Assembly: GCA_002841275.1 (NCBI GenBank)
Contig: PHET01000005.1
Location: forward strand, 62,001 to 126,000
Source of the DNA: Actinobacteria bacterium HGW-Actinobacteria-7
GTDB taxonomy: Bacteria; Actinomycetota; Coriobacteriia; Anaerosomatales; PHET01
Reading direction: 5' to 3'
Length of the DNA: 64,000 nucleotides
The notes beneath the pieces are model-generated. The model ran no database searches. It saw only the letters and a list, made by a program, of their open reading frames with translations, and had not been told where the DNA came from. A program made the translations under genes and the position numbers. Shown piece after piece: positions 16,303-25,476 of this stretch (within the stretch, counting starts at the first letter, position 1; every line of letters begins with the position of its first letter).

Positions 16303-18537
16303 TCAGATTTCGAGCATAGGCTTCAGCCGCTCGGAATCCCAGCCACGCGCACGTATCGCGGTCAGCGTGGTGCCGGCGAATGCGAGTATCCCAAAGATCG
16401 CCAGCGCACCCGCGCTACTTGCGATAACTCCCAGATCTCCACCGGAGATCACTTCTCGGAGACCTGAAACAACGTAGGTCATGGGTAGCCACGGGTTGAT
16501 CACCTGGAAGAACTCGGGCAGGGTCTCGAACGGAAACGTGCCCGCAGCCGACGTCAGTTGCAGCATAAGTGCGACGATAGCCAGAACCTTGCCCGCGGCG
16601 CCGAACGAGATCGAGAGCCACTGCAGTATCGCCGAGAAGACCACGGCAGTGAGCACGACGAACGCGAAGAACAGCACCGGGTCGACCGGCTGAAGCCCCA
16701 GCGCCCCCCGGAGCACCACGTACATGATCGCCGCTTGCGCACTCGCAAGCAGACCACCGGGCCACAGGCCGCTGAGGGCGACGATTGGGGCCGACGCACC
16801 GGAGCGCACGGCACGTTCAGGGAGCGGATTGACGACGAAGTACACCATGAGACCACCGACCCACAACGCGAGAGGGATGAAGTACGGCGCGAAGCCTGTC
16901 CCATAGTTGGGCACGGGGTCGATCCGATCGGTCTCCAGCGCCACGGGATCGCTCATCATCGCAGCGTGAGTCGCACGCTGCGAGATACTGTAGGCGGGCA
17001 GCTCCTCGGCACCCGCGGTGAGCCCGTTGGCCAGTTCACGAGAGCCGGCCGCTGCCGGGCACAGGCCCTCGGCGAGCGTCACCACACCGTCGTCCAGCCG
17101 AGAGAGTCCGCCCACAAGCGCCTTGGACCCCACGCTTGCATCGCCCACGCCCCTCGCGAGCCTCCTGCTGCCCGATGCAAGCTTCTTGGCGCCGGTGAGA
17201 GCATCACGGGTTCCTCCCGAGAGGACGGCGGTGCCCGAAACAAGCTCTTTACTTCCTGCCGAAACGCTCGCAGCTCCCTCGGACAGCCTTCCCGCTCCCG
17301 CCGACGCCGCACCCACGCCGGCCGCAAGCTGACCGGCGCCCTCTAATAACTGTGACGCGCCCGCGGCGACTTGGTGTGCTCCCGTCGCCAACGTCGCTGC
17401 ATCGTCTTTGGCTGAGCTCAGGCCGACTGCCAGGGAGTCACTTCCGGCGGCCGTGGCCCTCGCCGTCGCGGCCGCCTTCGCAAAAGTGGGATCACCGGCG
17501 GCCTCGGGGTGCGACGCTGCGTAGGCGGACAGCAACTCCTCCACCCCCTGGACTCCATCGCGGACCTGCGCGGCCCCGTCCGCCGCCTCAGCGATGCGTG
17601 ACTTCGCGGCAGCAACGCCCACATCGACCTTATACGCCGCGTCCGCGAGAACAGACGAGGAGTCGGCCAGTCGCCCTGAGCCGGAGACGAGCTCCTCCAG
17701 CCCGCCGGACAAGGCGCGTGCACCGGCTGAGACGGCGTCGGCACCACCGGCCAGCGAGCGGGTGCCCCCGGCCAGCGAGCTGGCACCAACTGCGAGCTTG
17801 TGTGTCCCGGAGGACAACGAACCCGTGCCCTTGGCGAGGTCCTTCGCTCCGGACGCGAGTTTGCCCAGCCCAGCGCTCAACTCCTGCCCGGCAGAACGAG
17901 CGTCGAAGGCGCCAGCGCTGAGCTTCTCGGCACCGGCACTGGCATCATTCAGACCAGACGCCAGATCCTCAGCACCGCTGGCGGCGTCCGCAAGCCCTTC
18001 TCGGGCGTCCTCGAACCCGATGAAGACGTTGTCGAAGTAGCTCTTCGACGCACTCTTTGCGGCCGCAAAACGTACTTCGGAGAAGGCTTTGGATCCAATC
18101 TGAGCGGCCAGCATGCTCTTGGACTCGTGTACCGCGACCACGAGTTTGGCGCGCGTCGGACGAGCTGAGTCGGCCGAGGCGAGATCCTTGCTGAAGTCTG
18201 CCGGGATAGTCAGGGCGAAGTAGTAGGTTCCCTTCTGGACGCCACGAGCGGCCACTGACGGCGACACGACATCCCAACCGAACGTTGCGCGGTCAAGCAG
18301 CTCGTCTGTGAGGTCCTGACCGGCGGTGACCGTCGTATCCCCCGCTCGCGCGGGCCTGTCCAGATTGACCAGGGCTACGGGAACCGATGACAACCGCTTA
18401 TAGGGATCCCAGAACGCCCATAGGTACAGAGCGCCATAGAGCAGAGGGATGAGCAGGATGACGACAAGGGCGAGCCTGAGCGTGCGACGGCTGAAGAGAC
18501 GAGACAGCTCTTCGCGAGCGAATGTGACTGAGCGCAT
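16303..18537 (-). CDS. YhgE/Pip-type ABC-2 membrane protein
   Basis: 744 aa. ATG at 18537 with GGGAGGCG upstream. One N-terminal helix (TLRLALVVILLIPLLYGALYLWAFWDPY) precedes the conserved VPVALVNLDRPAR of the Pip N-terminal domain. A ~350-residue extracytoplasmic stretch (residues ~180-530) is made of LxxGxxxLxxG repeats typical of YhgE (e.g. LASGAKDLAKGTGSLSSG), likely a long helical rod. The C-terminal ABC-2-like domain has about five helices and the PWLPMTYVVSGLRE motif. Related proteins serve as phage-infection receptors or in secretion of type VII substrates and lipids; which applies here is unknown. Confidence 0.9.
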   Translation of the reverse strand: MRSVTFAREELSRLFSRRTLRLALVVILLIPLLYGALYLWAFWDPYKRLSSVPVALVNLDRPARAGDTTVTAGQDLTDELLDRATFGWDVVSPSVAARGVQKGTYYFALTIPADFSKDLASADSARPTRAKLVVAVHESKSMLAAQIGSKAFSEVRFAAAKSASKSYFDNVFIGFEDAREGLADAASGAEDLASGLNDASAGAEKLSAGAFDARSAGQELSAGLGKLASGAKDLAKGTGSLSSGTHKLAVGASSLAGGTRSLAGGADAVSAGARALSGGLEELVSGSGRLADSSSVLADAAYKVDVGVAAAKSRIAEAADGAAQVRDGVQGVEELLSAYAASHPEAAGDPTFAKAAATARATAAGSDSLAVGLSSAKDDAATLATGAHQVAAGASQLLEGAGQLAAGVGAASAGAGRLSEGAASVSAGSKELVSGTAVLSGGTRDALTGAKKLASGSRRLARGVGDASVGSKALVGGLSRLDDGVVTLAEGLCPAAAGSRELANGLTAGAEELPAYSISQRATHAAMMSDPVALETDRIDPVPNYGTGFAPYFIPLALWVGGLMVYFVVNPLPERAVRSGASAPIVALSGLWPGGLLASAQAAIMYVVLRGALGLQPVDPVLFFAFVVLTAVVFSAILQWLSISFGAAGKVLAIVALMLQLTSAAGTFPFETLPEFFQVINPWLPMTYVVSGLREVISGGDLGVIASSAGALAIFGILAFAGTTLTAIRARGWDSERLKPMLEI

Positions 18538-18580
18538 GGGGTGACGCCTCCCAAACCGAGTCGCGTGCAGCGCGACCAAC

Positions 18581-18610
18581 CTATACTGACTGACTAGTCG
18601 GTCAGTATAG
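18581..18610. promoter_or_regulatory. 30-bp palindromic operator, probable target of the TetR regulator
   Basis: CTATACTGACTGAC followed by TAGT and CGGTCAGTATAG: 14 of 15 base pairs are symmetric around the TA at 18595/18596. GACTGACTAGTC-type cores are typical TetR-family sites. It sits 43 bp upstream of the YhgE start, in the position expected to overlap the promoter of the YhgE-TetR operon. Confidence 0.8.
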
Positions 18611-18658
18611 TAATCAGAGGAGCCGCTGTCCAGCCCAGCCCGAGGGCGATGACGCCAT

Positions 18659-19483
18659 CTACATCGACTTCATGCGACCGGTCACGCGCGCCCACATCAG
18701 GCGGAAGCCCCCGAGCATCTGCCGCATGCCGCCAGAGACACGATGCACGCGCCCCGTTCCCGCGCCAGGTTCGGTGCATGCAGCTGCAACGAGCCCGGGG
18801 CCCACCAGCTCGATGGGTGTGCCTATTGCGTCCAGCACGACCCGTATGTTGCCGACCAACGGCTCGAGGCCGGGACTGACCACCATCGAATCGCCGTAGA
18901 AATCGGTATCGACCATGCCCGGCATGAACACGAGTATCGAGACCGGATCGCCCTTGTGCTCCAGGGCGAGGCTCTTTGTGAACACCGAAACGCCGGCTTT
19001 GGTGGCCGCGTACGCGGCCGTGTGGGCCGCACCCGCACCATTCCCACCTCGACCAGAGACATTGATGAGTACACCTCCGCCAGCGCGGACGAAGTAGGGC
19101 ACGATCAAGCGCGAAGCCAACATCGTGCCGACAAGATTCGTGGTAGCGATTGCTGTGATCTCCTCGGCTGAGGTCTCAACGTGCATGCGCATGCCCAACG
19201 AGATTCCCGCGTTGTTCACCCACACGTCGACCCGACCGTATGAGGCTATGGCATGGGCGAGAAGTGCCTCGAGGTCCCCTTCGCGAGCCACGTCGCACAC
19301 GAGGCCCGACGCCTCGGCTCCAGAACGCTTCAAGGCCGCTACCGTCTCATCAACAGCCGCTGCAGTGCGCGAACTCACCACCACGCGAGCGCCGGCCGCC
19401 GCGCAGGCCTCGGCCATCGCTCGCCCGATGCCCCGAGTCGAGCCCGTGATAACGATGACCTTTCCGTCAAGCGGCTGAGACAT
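18659..19483 (-). CDS. SDR-family NAD(P)-dependent oxidoreductase
   Basis: 274-aa classical short-chain dehydrogenase. The nucleotide site TGSTRGIGRA (TGxxxGxG) is near residue 15, with NNAGISLG after the fourth strand. The active-site serine lies in LINVSGRGGNG and the catalytic Tyr-Lys in YAATKAG. An Arg pair after the second strand (VVSSRTAAA) suggests preference for NADP. ATG at 19483 with GGGGG upstream is preferred over the GTG at 19489. Substrate unknown. The C-terminal tail is long and basic (RLMWARVTGRMKS), possibly membrane-associated. Confidence 0.9.
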   Translation of the reverse strand: MSQPLDGKVIVITGSTRGIGRAMAEACAAAGARVVVSSRTAAAVDETVAALKRSGAEASGLVCDVAREGDLEALLAHAIASYGRVDVWVNNAGISLGMRMHVETSAEEITAIATTNLVGTMLASRLIVPYFVRAGGGVLINVSGRGGNGAGAAHTAAYAATKAGVSVFTKSLALEHKGDPVSILVFMPGMVDTDFYGDSMVVSPGLEPLVGNIRVVLDAIGTPIELVGPGLVAAACTEPGAGTGRVHRVSGGMRQMLGGFRLMWARVTGRMKSM

Positions 19484-19513
19484 CAACACACCCCCTTGTG
19501 GATTGCAGACGCT

Positions 19514-21682
19514 CTAGCCGTCTTCCCCGAGCGGCAATGTCAGGGTGAACACCGAACCCCGGCCGAGTTCGCTCTCGACCGCGATGTCACCTCCGAGCAG
19601 GCGCGCGAGTCGCCTCGAGATAGTGAGCCCCAAGCCGGTGCTCTCCTGAGACGCCTGTCCCGCTCTCCCGATTATGCGGAACTCGTCGAAGACCTCTTCG
19701 AGCAGCTCCTCGTCGATTCCCATACCCGTGTCGACAACCAAGACCTGCGCGGTCCCGTCAACCGAGTTTGAGAGCGTCACAGTGACTCCGCCCTGATCGG
19801 TGTATTTGATCGCGTTGCTGAACAGGTTTAGGAGAATCTGCCTTACCTTGTCCTCGTCGGTCTTCAGCACCACCGTCTGCTCGGGTACGCTCACATTGAC
19901 GGTGAGGCCCTTGCGCTCCGCCATCGGGCCGACCGCGTCCAGAGCGGTGACCACGAGCGCGCCCAGATCGACCGGTGCCGTGGATACCTCAATAGACCCG
20001 CTTTCGATCTTCTCCAGATCGAGGATGTCATTGACCAGCGCCATCAGATGCGCGCCAGAGCGCCTGATCATACCCAGCTGGCGCCGCTGCTCGTCACTCA
20101 CCTGACCGGCCAACCCATCGAGCATGATCTGACTGAACCCGATAATCGAGTTCAGAGGCGTCCGAAGCTCGTGGCTCATGTAGGCCAAGAAGCCACTTTT
20201 CGCCTGGCTGGCGGCATCCGCCACCTCTGCGGCGACCTTGAGGTCCTCGACCTGTGTCGCCTCGGTCATGTCCACGAGAACACCGATGAGGAACCGACTG
20301 CCGTCCGACCGCTTGTGCATCGAGACGACTTCGTGGATGGGAACGACTTCACCGCTCGCCGCGATCATGCGGTAGGACAAGTCGCGATCGCCGAACCTCT
20401 CGGCAGCGGCAGCCACGGCCGACCCGACCGCCTGCTCCCGGTCATCGGGGTGAATCATCTCCTCCCACGACTGGAGGTTCACCCAGCGCTCAAAGGGATA
20501 CCCCAGGATCTCCACGGCTCGAGGCCCCACGTAGGTGAAGCGATTCATCTCGACGTCAAATTCGTATGGAATCGCCCTTAGGGACTCCACGAACAGCCGA
20601 TACTGTTTGGCGGAATCTTGGATCCGGTCTTCCCTCTCACGAACGGCTGCCGACATCTCCTCCAAGGCACCCGACAGGTTACGGAACTCCTCATGCCGGT
20701 AGTCAACATGTGGGATGTCGTAGTCGCCCTCAGTGACCGCAACCACCGCATCGGCGAGAGAACCCAACGGTCGCGCCAAGGCGGCCGAGAGCACGGATGC
20801 AACGCCCAACGCGAAAAGCACCGCAAGCGAGGCCGCGAGCAGCATCCCCAGCTGAGTGCTCTGCACCACTTGTTTCACGTCGTCTGCCGGGCGCAGACTG
20901 ATGACCGCCCATCCCGTGGAGCGCATGGGAAGTGATCCAGCGAGGTAGGTCTTCCCGTTGAGCTCGAACCGATTCGAGACACCCGGACTTCCGTTGAGTG
21001 CGTCGCGGACGACACTCTCGCCTGCGAGATTGGGTTTGGAGTCCCGCACTGCAGCGTCCGGGTGGTATAGCACGACTCCGTTGCGGTCAACGATGACCGG
21101 GGTCATACCGCCCATCCCCGAGCCGATAGTGCTCCGGAAGTCGGCGAGACTCAGCTCGAGGACTATCGTGCCCGAGGCCATGGGGAACACGTAGTCGATG
21201 CTGGGTTCACCCGAGACCGGCGAAACATGCACCCCCGACCACACCGATTGACCCGTCTTCCGAGCCTTGATGAACTCTGGGATGCGCGAGTGATCCAGCC
21301 CGACGAACAGATCCCCCGGCGCAGGCTGGCCCGAAGCCACCACCGAAACGACTACCCTCCCGCGGTCGTCAAGGAGCTGCATCGATTCCAGCGGGCGAAT
21401 GGTGTCCACGCGCTGCTGCCACAACCCTTTGAAGAGTGCAGACGAGGCCAACTGCCTGTAGTCGTTCGTACGATATGCCGAGGCCAGCACGTCCACGCGA
21501 TCGAGGTGACCGGCGATCTGGGCCGAAACGGTCTGTGCGTAGGAGACGTTCTCACGCATCAGCGCCTGGGTCTGGGACTGCTCGACACTGAACCATCCGG
21601 CTACGGCCACCAACACCAGCGGAAGCACCGCCACGAACAACATGGCTCGCAACAGGGACTTCTTGAATGAGGTATTCGGCAT
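19514..21682 (-). CDS. Membrane sensor histidine kinase: dCache-HAMP-PAS-HisKA-HATPase
   Basis: 722 aa. The first helix (RAMLFVAVLPLVLVAVAGWF) is followed by a ~280-residue extracytoplasmic double-Cache domain (QLLDDRGRVVVSVV; TPVIVDRNGVVLYHPD), a second helix (LGMLLAASLAVLFALGVASVLSAAL) and a HAMP domain. A PAS domain (FTYVGPRAVEILGYPFERW) precedes HisKA with the phosphoacceptor MSHELRTPLNS. HATPase motifs: N box NLFSNAIKYT, G1 DTGMGID, G2 STGLGLTI. ATG at 21682 lies 4 bp after the stop of the binding-protein gene, so the two are co-transcribed. No response regulator is encoded nearby. Confidence 0.92.
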   Translation of the reverse strand: MPNTSFKKSLLRAMLFVAVLPLVLVAVAGWFSVEQSQTQALMRENVSYAQTVSAQIAGHLDRVDVLASAYRTNDYRQLASSALFKGLWQQRVDTIRPLESMQLLDDRGRVVVSVVASGQPAPGDLFVGLDHSRIPEFIKARKTGQSVWSGVHVSPVSGEPSIDYVFPMASGTIVLELSLADFRSTIGSGMGGMTPVIVDRNGVVLYHPDAAVRDSKPNLAGESVVRDALNGSPGVSNRFELNGKTYLAGSLPMRSTGWAVISLRPADDVKQVVQSTQLGMLLAASLAVLFALGVASVLSAALARPLGSLADAVVAVTEGDYDIPHVDYRHEEFRNLSGALEEMSAAVREREDRIQDSAKQYRLFVESLRAIPYEFDVEMNRFTYVGPRAVEILGYPFERWVNLQSWEEMIHPDDREQAVGSAVAAAAERFGDRDLSYRMIAASGEVVPIHEVVSMHKRSDGSRFLIGVLVDMTEATQVEDLKVAAEVADAASQAKSGFLAYMSHELRTPLNSIIGFSQIMLDGLAGQVSDEQRRQLGMIRRSGAHLMALVNDILDLEKIESGSIEVSTAPVDLGALVVTALDAVGPMAERKGLTVNVSVPEQTVVLKTDEDKVRQILLNLFSNAIKYTDQGGVTVTLSNSVDGTAQVLVVDTGMGIDEELLEEVFDEFRIIGRAGQASQESTGLGLTISRRLARLLGGDIAVESELGRGSVFTLTLPLGEDG

Positions 21683-21686
21683 GCGG

Positions 21687-22856
21687 CTACTCACCGGCCC
21701 CGAACGCGCCGTCCCGAACCGTCCTGACATAGTACGGGCGACTAACATCGCCGTTGCCATCCATCCGGATACGCCCCTGGATGGTATCGAAGCTGCCGCC
21801 GCGTGACAGTGATTCCGCCAACTCCCTGCGCCCGGGCGACATGGCCAGTCGCTGGAGGACGACCTGGGCCGCCTCAAAACCATGCACGCTGGCAAACCCG
21901 GCTTCATAGCCGAACCGCGCTCTGAATGCATCCTTGAAGGCAAGGAATGCCGGGGCCTTCGATTCCTGATCGACGCTCTCGAGGAACGTCATCCCCTCGA
22001 CGGCTTCACCGCCGTACCCGATCACGACCTCAGTGGCAGACCACTCGCTCGCGACGAGCTTCCCCGAGTACCCGTTCTCTCTGAGCAGTGTTGCGAACAG
22101 AGCCGTATCGAGCGCATTCGATAGGAGGAACACGCAGGGCGGCTTCTTGGCAGCGACCTTCGCGGCAACCTCAGGATACGCCGTAACGACACCCGAGATA
22201 AACGCTTGCTGGGTGCCAACGGATCCGCCAAGCCTTTCGAACTCCGCCGAGAAGTGCTCTGCCCACGTCACGGTGTGAGCCTTGTTTCCCAGATCGTAGA
22301 TGATCGCAATCGAGTCGAAGCCCAGGTCTTCTCGGACGACCTTCGCCAGTTCGACAGCTGCGCTCGTGTTGTCCGGATACACCCGGAAGAACAGGTCGCG
22401 TTTGCCGGTGAGTTCGTCTGTGCTGGTGCTTGGGCTGACCAAAGCCACCCCCGCGCTCTTTGCCAATGGAGTGACGACCACGGACATCGAGCTCGTGGTG
22501 GGGCCGACCACGGCAAGCGCTCCCTGATTCACGAGTGTTCCGAATGCCTTGCGTGCGGTCTCCGGGTCTTGGGCGTCATCCGCGACCACCAGTTTGATGA
22601 CACGACCGCCTACACCGCCCTTGGCGTTCGCCTGCTCGACGGCCAACAGCGCGCCGTCACGCGCCGCCGTACCGAGATCTGACGACCGTCCCGACAGGGC
22701 ACCCAAGTACCCGATGACAAGTGGGGTCTTCTGCGTCGAACACCCAGTCAGACCGACAAGAACGAGGGTACACAACATCAACGCCAGCAGCCGTGCGCCA
22801 ACGCCGCGCCGGGATCCACGCGACCTTCCTGCACGCCGACAATCTGCCGTGACCAT
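21687..22856 (-). CDS. Orphan Leu/Ile/Val-type periplasmic binding lipoprotein (type I PBP)
   Basis: 389 aa from the ATG at 22856; starts at 22898 or 22949 cannot be excluded. A basic N terminus, a helix (ARLLALMLCTLVLVGLTGC) and lipobox LTGC are followed by the Peripla_BP_6 fold: VIGYLGALSGRSSDLGTAARDGALLAVEQANAKGGVGGR, AVVGPTTSSMSVVVTPLAKSAGVALVSPSTS and GYSGKLVASEWSATEV. Ligands of the family are amino acids, amides or aromatic acids. No permease or ATPase genes are adjacent; the next gene, 4 bp away, is a dCache histidine kinase. A role as ligand receptor for that kinase is therefore more likely than transport. Confidence 0.85.
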   Translation of the reverse strand: MVTADCRRAGRSRGSRRGVGARLLALMLCTLVLVGLTGCSTQKTPLVIGYLGALSGRSSDLGTAARDGALLAVEQANAKGGVGGRVIKLVVADDAQDPETARKAFGTLVNQGALAVVGPTTSSMSVVVTPLAKSAGVALVSPSTSTDELTGKRDLFFRVYPDNTSAAVELAKVVREDLGFDSIAIIYDLGNKAHTVTWAEHFSAEFERLGGSVGTQQAFISGVVTAYPEVAAKVAAKKPPCVFLLSNALDTALFATLLRENGYSGKLVASEWSATEVVIGYGGEAVEGMTFLESVDQESKAPAFLAFKDAFRARFGYEAGFASVHGFEAAQVVLQRLAMSPGRRELAESLSRGGSFDTIQGRIRMDGNGDVSRPYYVRTVRDGAFGAGE

Positions 22857-23043
22857 CTGATCAACCAACCGAATCGCCCGCTCCCGATCTCTCCGCATGC
22901 ACTCGCAAGGGTCTGCCGACCCCACTGTCGACGGCGACCACCCAAGCACCTCTCACGAATCCAGAGGCACCGACGTCTAGCAATCGCCAGCCCAACGCGC
23001 ACCCTGACAATGGAGCTACGGACATCCGCGACAGCAGACTCAG

Positions 23044-24435
23044 CTACGTCTGATCGGGCACCGAAAAGGTGAACGTGGATCCCACACCCACCCGGCTTTC
23101 CACAGTTATCTCACCGCCAAGCATATGTGCGTACTCCCGCGAAAGCGAAAGCCCAAGCCCTGTACCTTCAGGCTTAGCGATACTGGCGGTCGCCAGCTGC
23201 GTGAACGGTTCGAACACGCGAGCCATATCCTCCTCAGGTATTCCGCCGCCAGTGTCTGTCACCGAGAAACACGCCGTGCCGTCGGACACCCGCATATAGC
23301 GCAACTCGATGCGGCCGAAGTCCGTGAACTTGATCGCGTTCCCGATGAGATTCAGCAGAATCTGCTTCACTTTGCCGACATCCGAAGACATGAACGTGTC
23401 GTTGTCGACCGTCTCCGCACGTAGTTCAAGACCTTTGGCCCGAGCGAGCGGTCGGACCATGTCGATGATCTCCTGAGCCAACGCATGGGGATCGAACCGT
23501 TCAACACACAGTTCGACTTTCCCCGCCTCCACCTTGGACAGATCGAGAACGTCGTTGATGAGCGAAAGCAGATGACGGCCACTCCTGTTCACCATGTGAA
23601 GCTGCCGGCTTTGCTCATCTGTCAACGGCCCAGCAAGGCCTTGGGAGAGGATCCCCGAGAATCCAATGACAGAGTTCAGCGGGGTACGCAGCTCGTGGCT
23701 CATGCTCGCAAGAAACTCGCTCTTGGCTCGTGTGGCGGCCTCGAGCTGGGCCGTACGTGCGGCGACCATGGACTCCAGGCTCTCCCGATACGCATCCAGC
23801 TCAAGGTTACGGTCGTTGAGCGAGGAGAGCGTTGTGTTGTACTCGAGAAGGACCATGAACATGACACCCATGATCACCGTGGCGGTCGTGCCCAACCACG
23901 GCTCAACCGGAGCCTGGGCCATCGATGCATCTGAGTACGCTCCCCAGTTGACTGCCGAGAGGGCGCCAACCACACACATGCCCAGCAACCAAAAGTAGCT
24001 CGAGCCACCCACACGTATGAACCGTCTAGGCCGCGACAGACCGACCACTGCCCCGCCGAACATGATCGCGGCTTCTGCGCCGATGGTGAGCGTCGCAAGT
24101 GCCGGCACTATGTAGAAGAACGCGAACACACCGGTTGCAGCGAGTGACGCGATGACAACCACACGCCGCGGCTGGATCCTGACGAAGTACGAGAAGGCGC
24201 CAACCGTGATGAGCGTGACTCCCAGCAGCTGTAACGCTCCGAAGAGCGCCGAGTAGACCTCACTCGAAGCGCCTGAATTGAGTGTGTAGAACACCAGTGA
24301 CACGCTATAGACCAGCCAGCCGGGGGCCATGAGCAGCAAATATCGCTCGTCTCGGCGCCTGGCGAACATCTCGAACGAAAACACGGCTCCGGCAAGACTC
24401 ACCATGAACAGCGCCGACATCGCGTACCCGAGCAT
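23044..24435 (-). CDS. Histidine kinase with multi-helix membrane input domain
   Basis: 463 aa. ATG at 24435 has an ideal AAGGAGG 6 nt upstream. Residues ~1-210 form about seven transmembrane helices with short loops, similar in plan to 7TM/MASE-like input domains, so the signal may be sensed in the membrane or be a small hydrophobic ligand. A short coiled coil (LNDRNLELDAYRESLESMV) leads to HisKA (MSHELRTPLNS) and HATPase (NLIGNAIKFT; DTGGGIPEED; GTGLGLSL). Its catalytic half is close in sequence to that of the kinase at 19514-21682. No receiver domain or adjacent regulator is present. A GCCGATAC box lies 21 bp upstream. Confidence 0.92.
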   Translation of the reverse strand: MLGYAMSALFMVSLAGAVFSFEMFARRRDERYLLLMAPGWLVYSVSLVFYTLNSGASSEVYSALFGALQLLGVTLITVGAFSYFVRIQPRRVVVIASLAATGVFAFFYIVPALATLTIGAEAAIMFGGAVVGLSRPRRFIRVGGSSYFWLLGMCVVGALSAVNWGAYSDASMAQAPVEPWLGTTATVIMGVMFMVLLEYNTTLSSLNDRNLELDAYRESLESMVAARTAQLEAATRAKSEFLASMSHELRTPLNSVIGFSGILSQGLAGPLTDEQSRQLHMVNRSGRHLLSLINDVLDLSKVEAGKVELCVERFDPHALAQEIIDMVRPLARAKGLELRAETVDNDTFMSSDVGKVKQILLNLIGNAIKFTDFGRIELRYMRVSDGTACFSVTDTGGGIPEEDMARVFEPFTQLATASIAKPEGTGLGLSLSREYAHMLGGEITVESRVGVGSTFTFSVPDQT

Positions 24436-24456
24436 CCGGAACCTCCTTGACTCAGA

Positions 24457-24484
24457 GTATCGGCAGGCTGCGAGGGGCACTCAA
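24457..24484 (-). promoter_or_regulatory. Sigma28-like promoter of the 7TM histidine kinase
   Basis: GCCGATAC (24464-24457) on the minus strand, with TTGA 16 nt upstream (24484-24481). The -10 box matches 7/8, the -35 only partly. The expected leader would be short (about 15 nt) but still contain the AAGGAGG site. Confidence 0.45.
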
Positions 24485-24550
24485 GCCGCATGCGACATGC
24501 GCGCACGGACGGTCACGATCGCCGGCTGCCACCCGGACCCTCCATCGCTC

Positions 24551-25345
24551 TCAGTCGCGAGGCGGCTTGCCCTTGTGACACGTGCAATACACCTGGTCAT
24601 ATGAGGCCGGATGGCACTTCGCGCACGGGCGACTACGCCAGTTGTGCTCTCCCGCACTCGGGTGCGAGAAGACGAAGGACGCCCCAGACCTGTGACACTG
24701 AGAGCAGGGCCGGTTGGCAACCGCCGGATGCCCGGTGCTCGGTACCTGGTGACACGCTTCACAGGGGGTTCCGGCCATGTCGTGACAGTTGCTGCAGACC
24801 ACCGTCTTGTGCCCCGGCAGATTCGCTTTGCCAGAACCCACCTGCGCCGTCTCCCCGACGAGCCGCTTCGGGGCGACCCCCGGAGCAAAGATACCGGCGG
24901 CCTGCAGCGCAGTCTCCGAGACCGAGTGACCGGTGTCATAGTGACACTGCGCGCAGGCGCCCTTCTCGGCATGGACACCGTGGGGGAAGCCGCTCTTCAG
25001 CTTGTCAGGCACGTCAGGATGGCACCGGATGCACCGCTCGGAGGGCACATCGGGAGGAGTCGCGCGGGGGAAGGACGTGTCACCGGCGAAGTGGGCGTAG
25101 ACCTCTTTGAGGGCGACGAACTTGTGAGCGAAGCGGGCGGGAAGTCCGGGCTCGACGTGACAATCGATGCACCAGACCTCGTGGTGAGCACCGGTGGCCC
25201 ACGCGTCGTTGTACGGCTTCATCTCATGGCAGGTTGGACAGAACTGCGGTCGATCAGTGGCAAGCGAACTCGCGACGAACGCGACGATGAGCAGCACGAC
25301 GATGAGGGGAATGCTCCAGAGCATGCGACGTCTGCGATCGGACAT
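24551..25345 (-). CDS. Membrane-anchored NapC/NirT-like multihaem cytochrome c
   Basis: 264 aa. ATG at 25345 with GGGGAG 5 nt upstream. A basic N terminus and uncleaved helix (MLWSIPLIVVLLIVAFVASSLA) anchor it outside the membrane. Eight CxxCH motifs follow: CPTCH, CIDCH, CIRCH, CAQCH, CSNCH, CEACH, CSQCH and CAKCH. A ninth, shortened site CTCH (C-x-C-H) sits close to the C terminus. The opening region (FCPTCHEMKPYNDAWATGAHHEVWCIDCH) resembles NapC/NrfH quinol dehydrogenases, so it likely takes electrons from menaquinol to exported acceptors. No reductase gene is adjacent; partners may be the multihaem proteins at 33.5-40.7 kb. Confidence 0.93.
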   Translation of the reverse strand: MSDRRRRMLWSIPLIVVLLIVAFVASSLATDRPQFCPTCHEMKPYNDAWATGAHHEVWCIDCHVEPGLPARFAHKFVALKEVYAHFAGDTSFPRATPPDVPSERCIRCHPDVPDKLKSGFPHGVHAEKGACAQCHYDTGHSVSETALQAAGIFAPGVAPKRLVGETAQVGSGKANLPGHKTVVCSNCHDMAGTPCEACHQVPSTGHPAVANRPCSQCHRSGASFVFSHPSAGEHNWRSRPCAKCHPASYDQVYCTCHKGKPPRD

Positions 25346-25476
25346 ACGTACTCCCCTTTTTGGCTCCCAACACCCATGATCTTCCTCGAACTTCATACCC
25401 CAGTCGCCTCGGCTGTGACAGGCTCAGCGCCGACTGCCGGAAGAATAGTCGCTGCGGCCAGAGAAGCGCCCCCCGC

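Noticed and set aside
16980-18000. Low-complexity Gly/Ser/Ala-Leu tract read as a separate surface or collagen-like gene
   Set aside because: It is the normal LxxG repeat rod of YhgE/Pip proteins and is in frame with both membrane parts.
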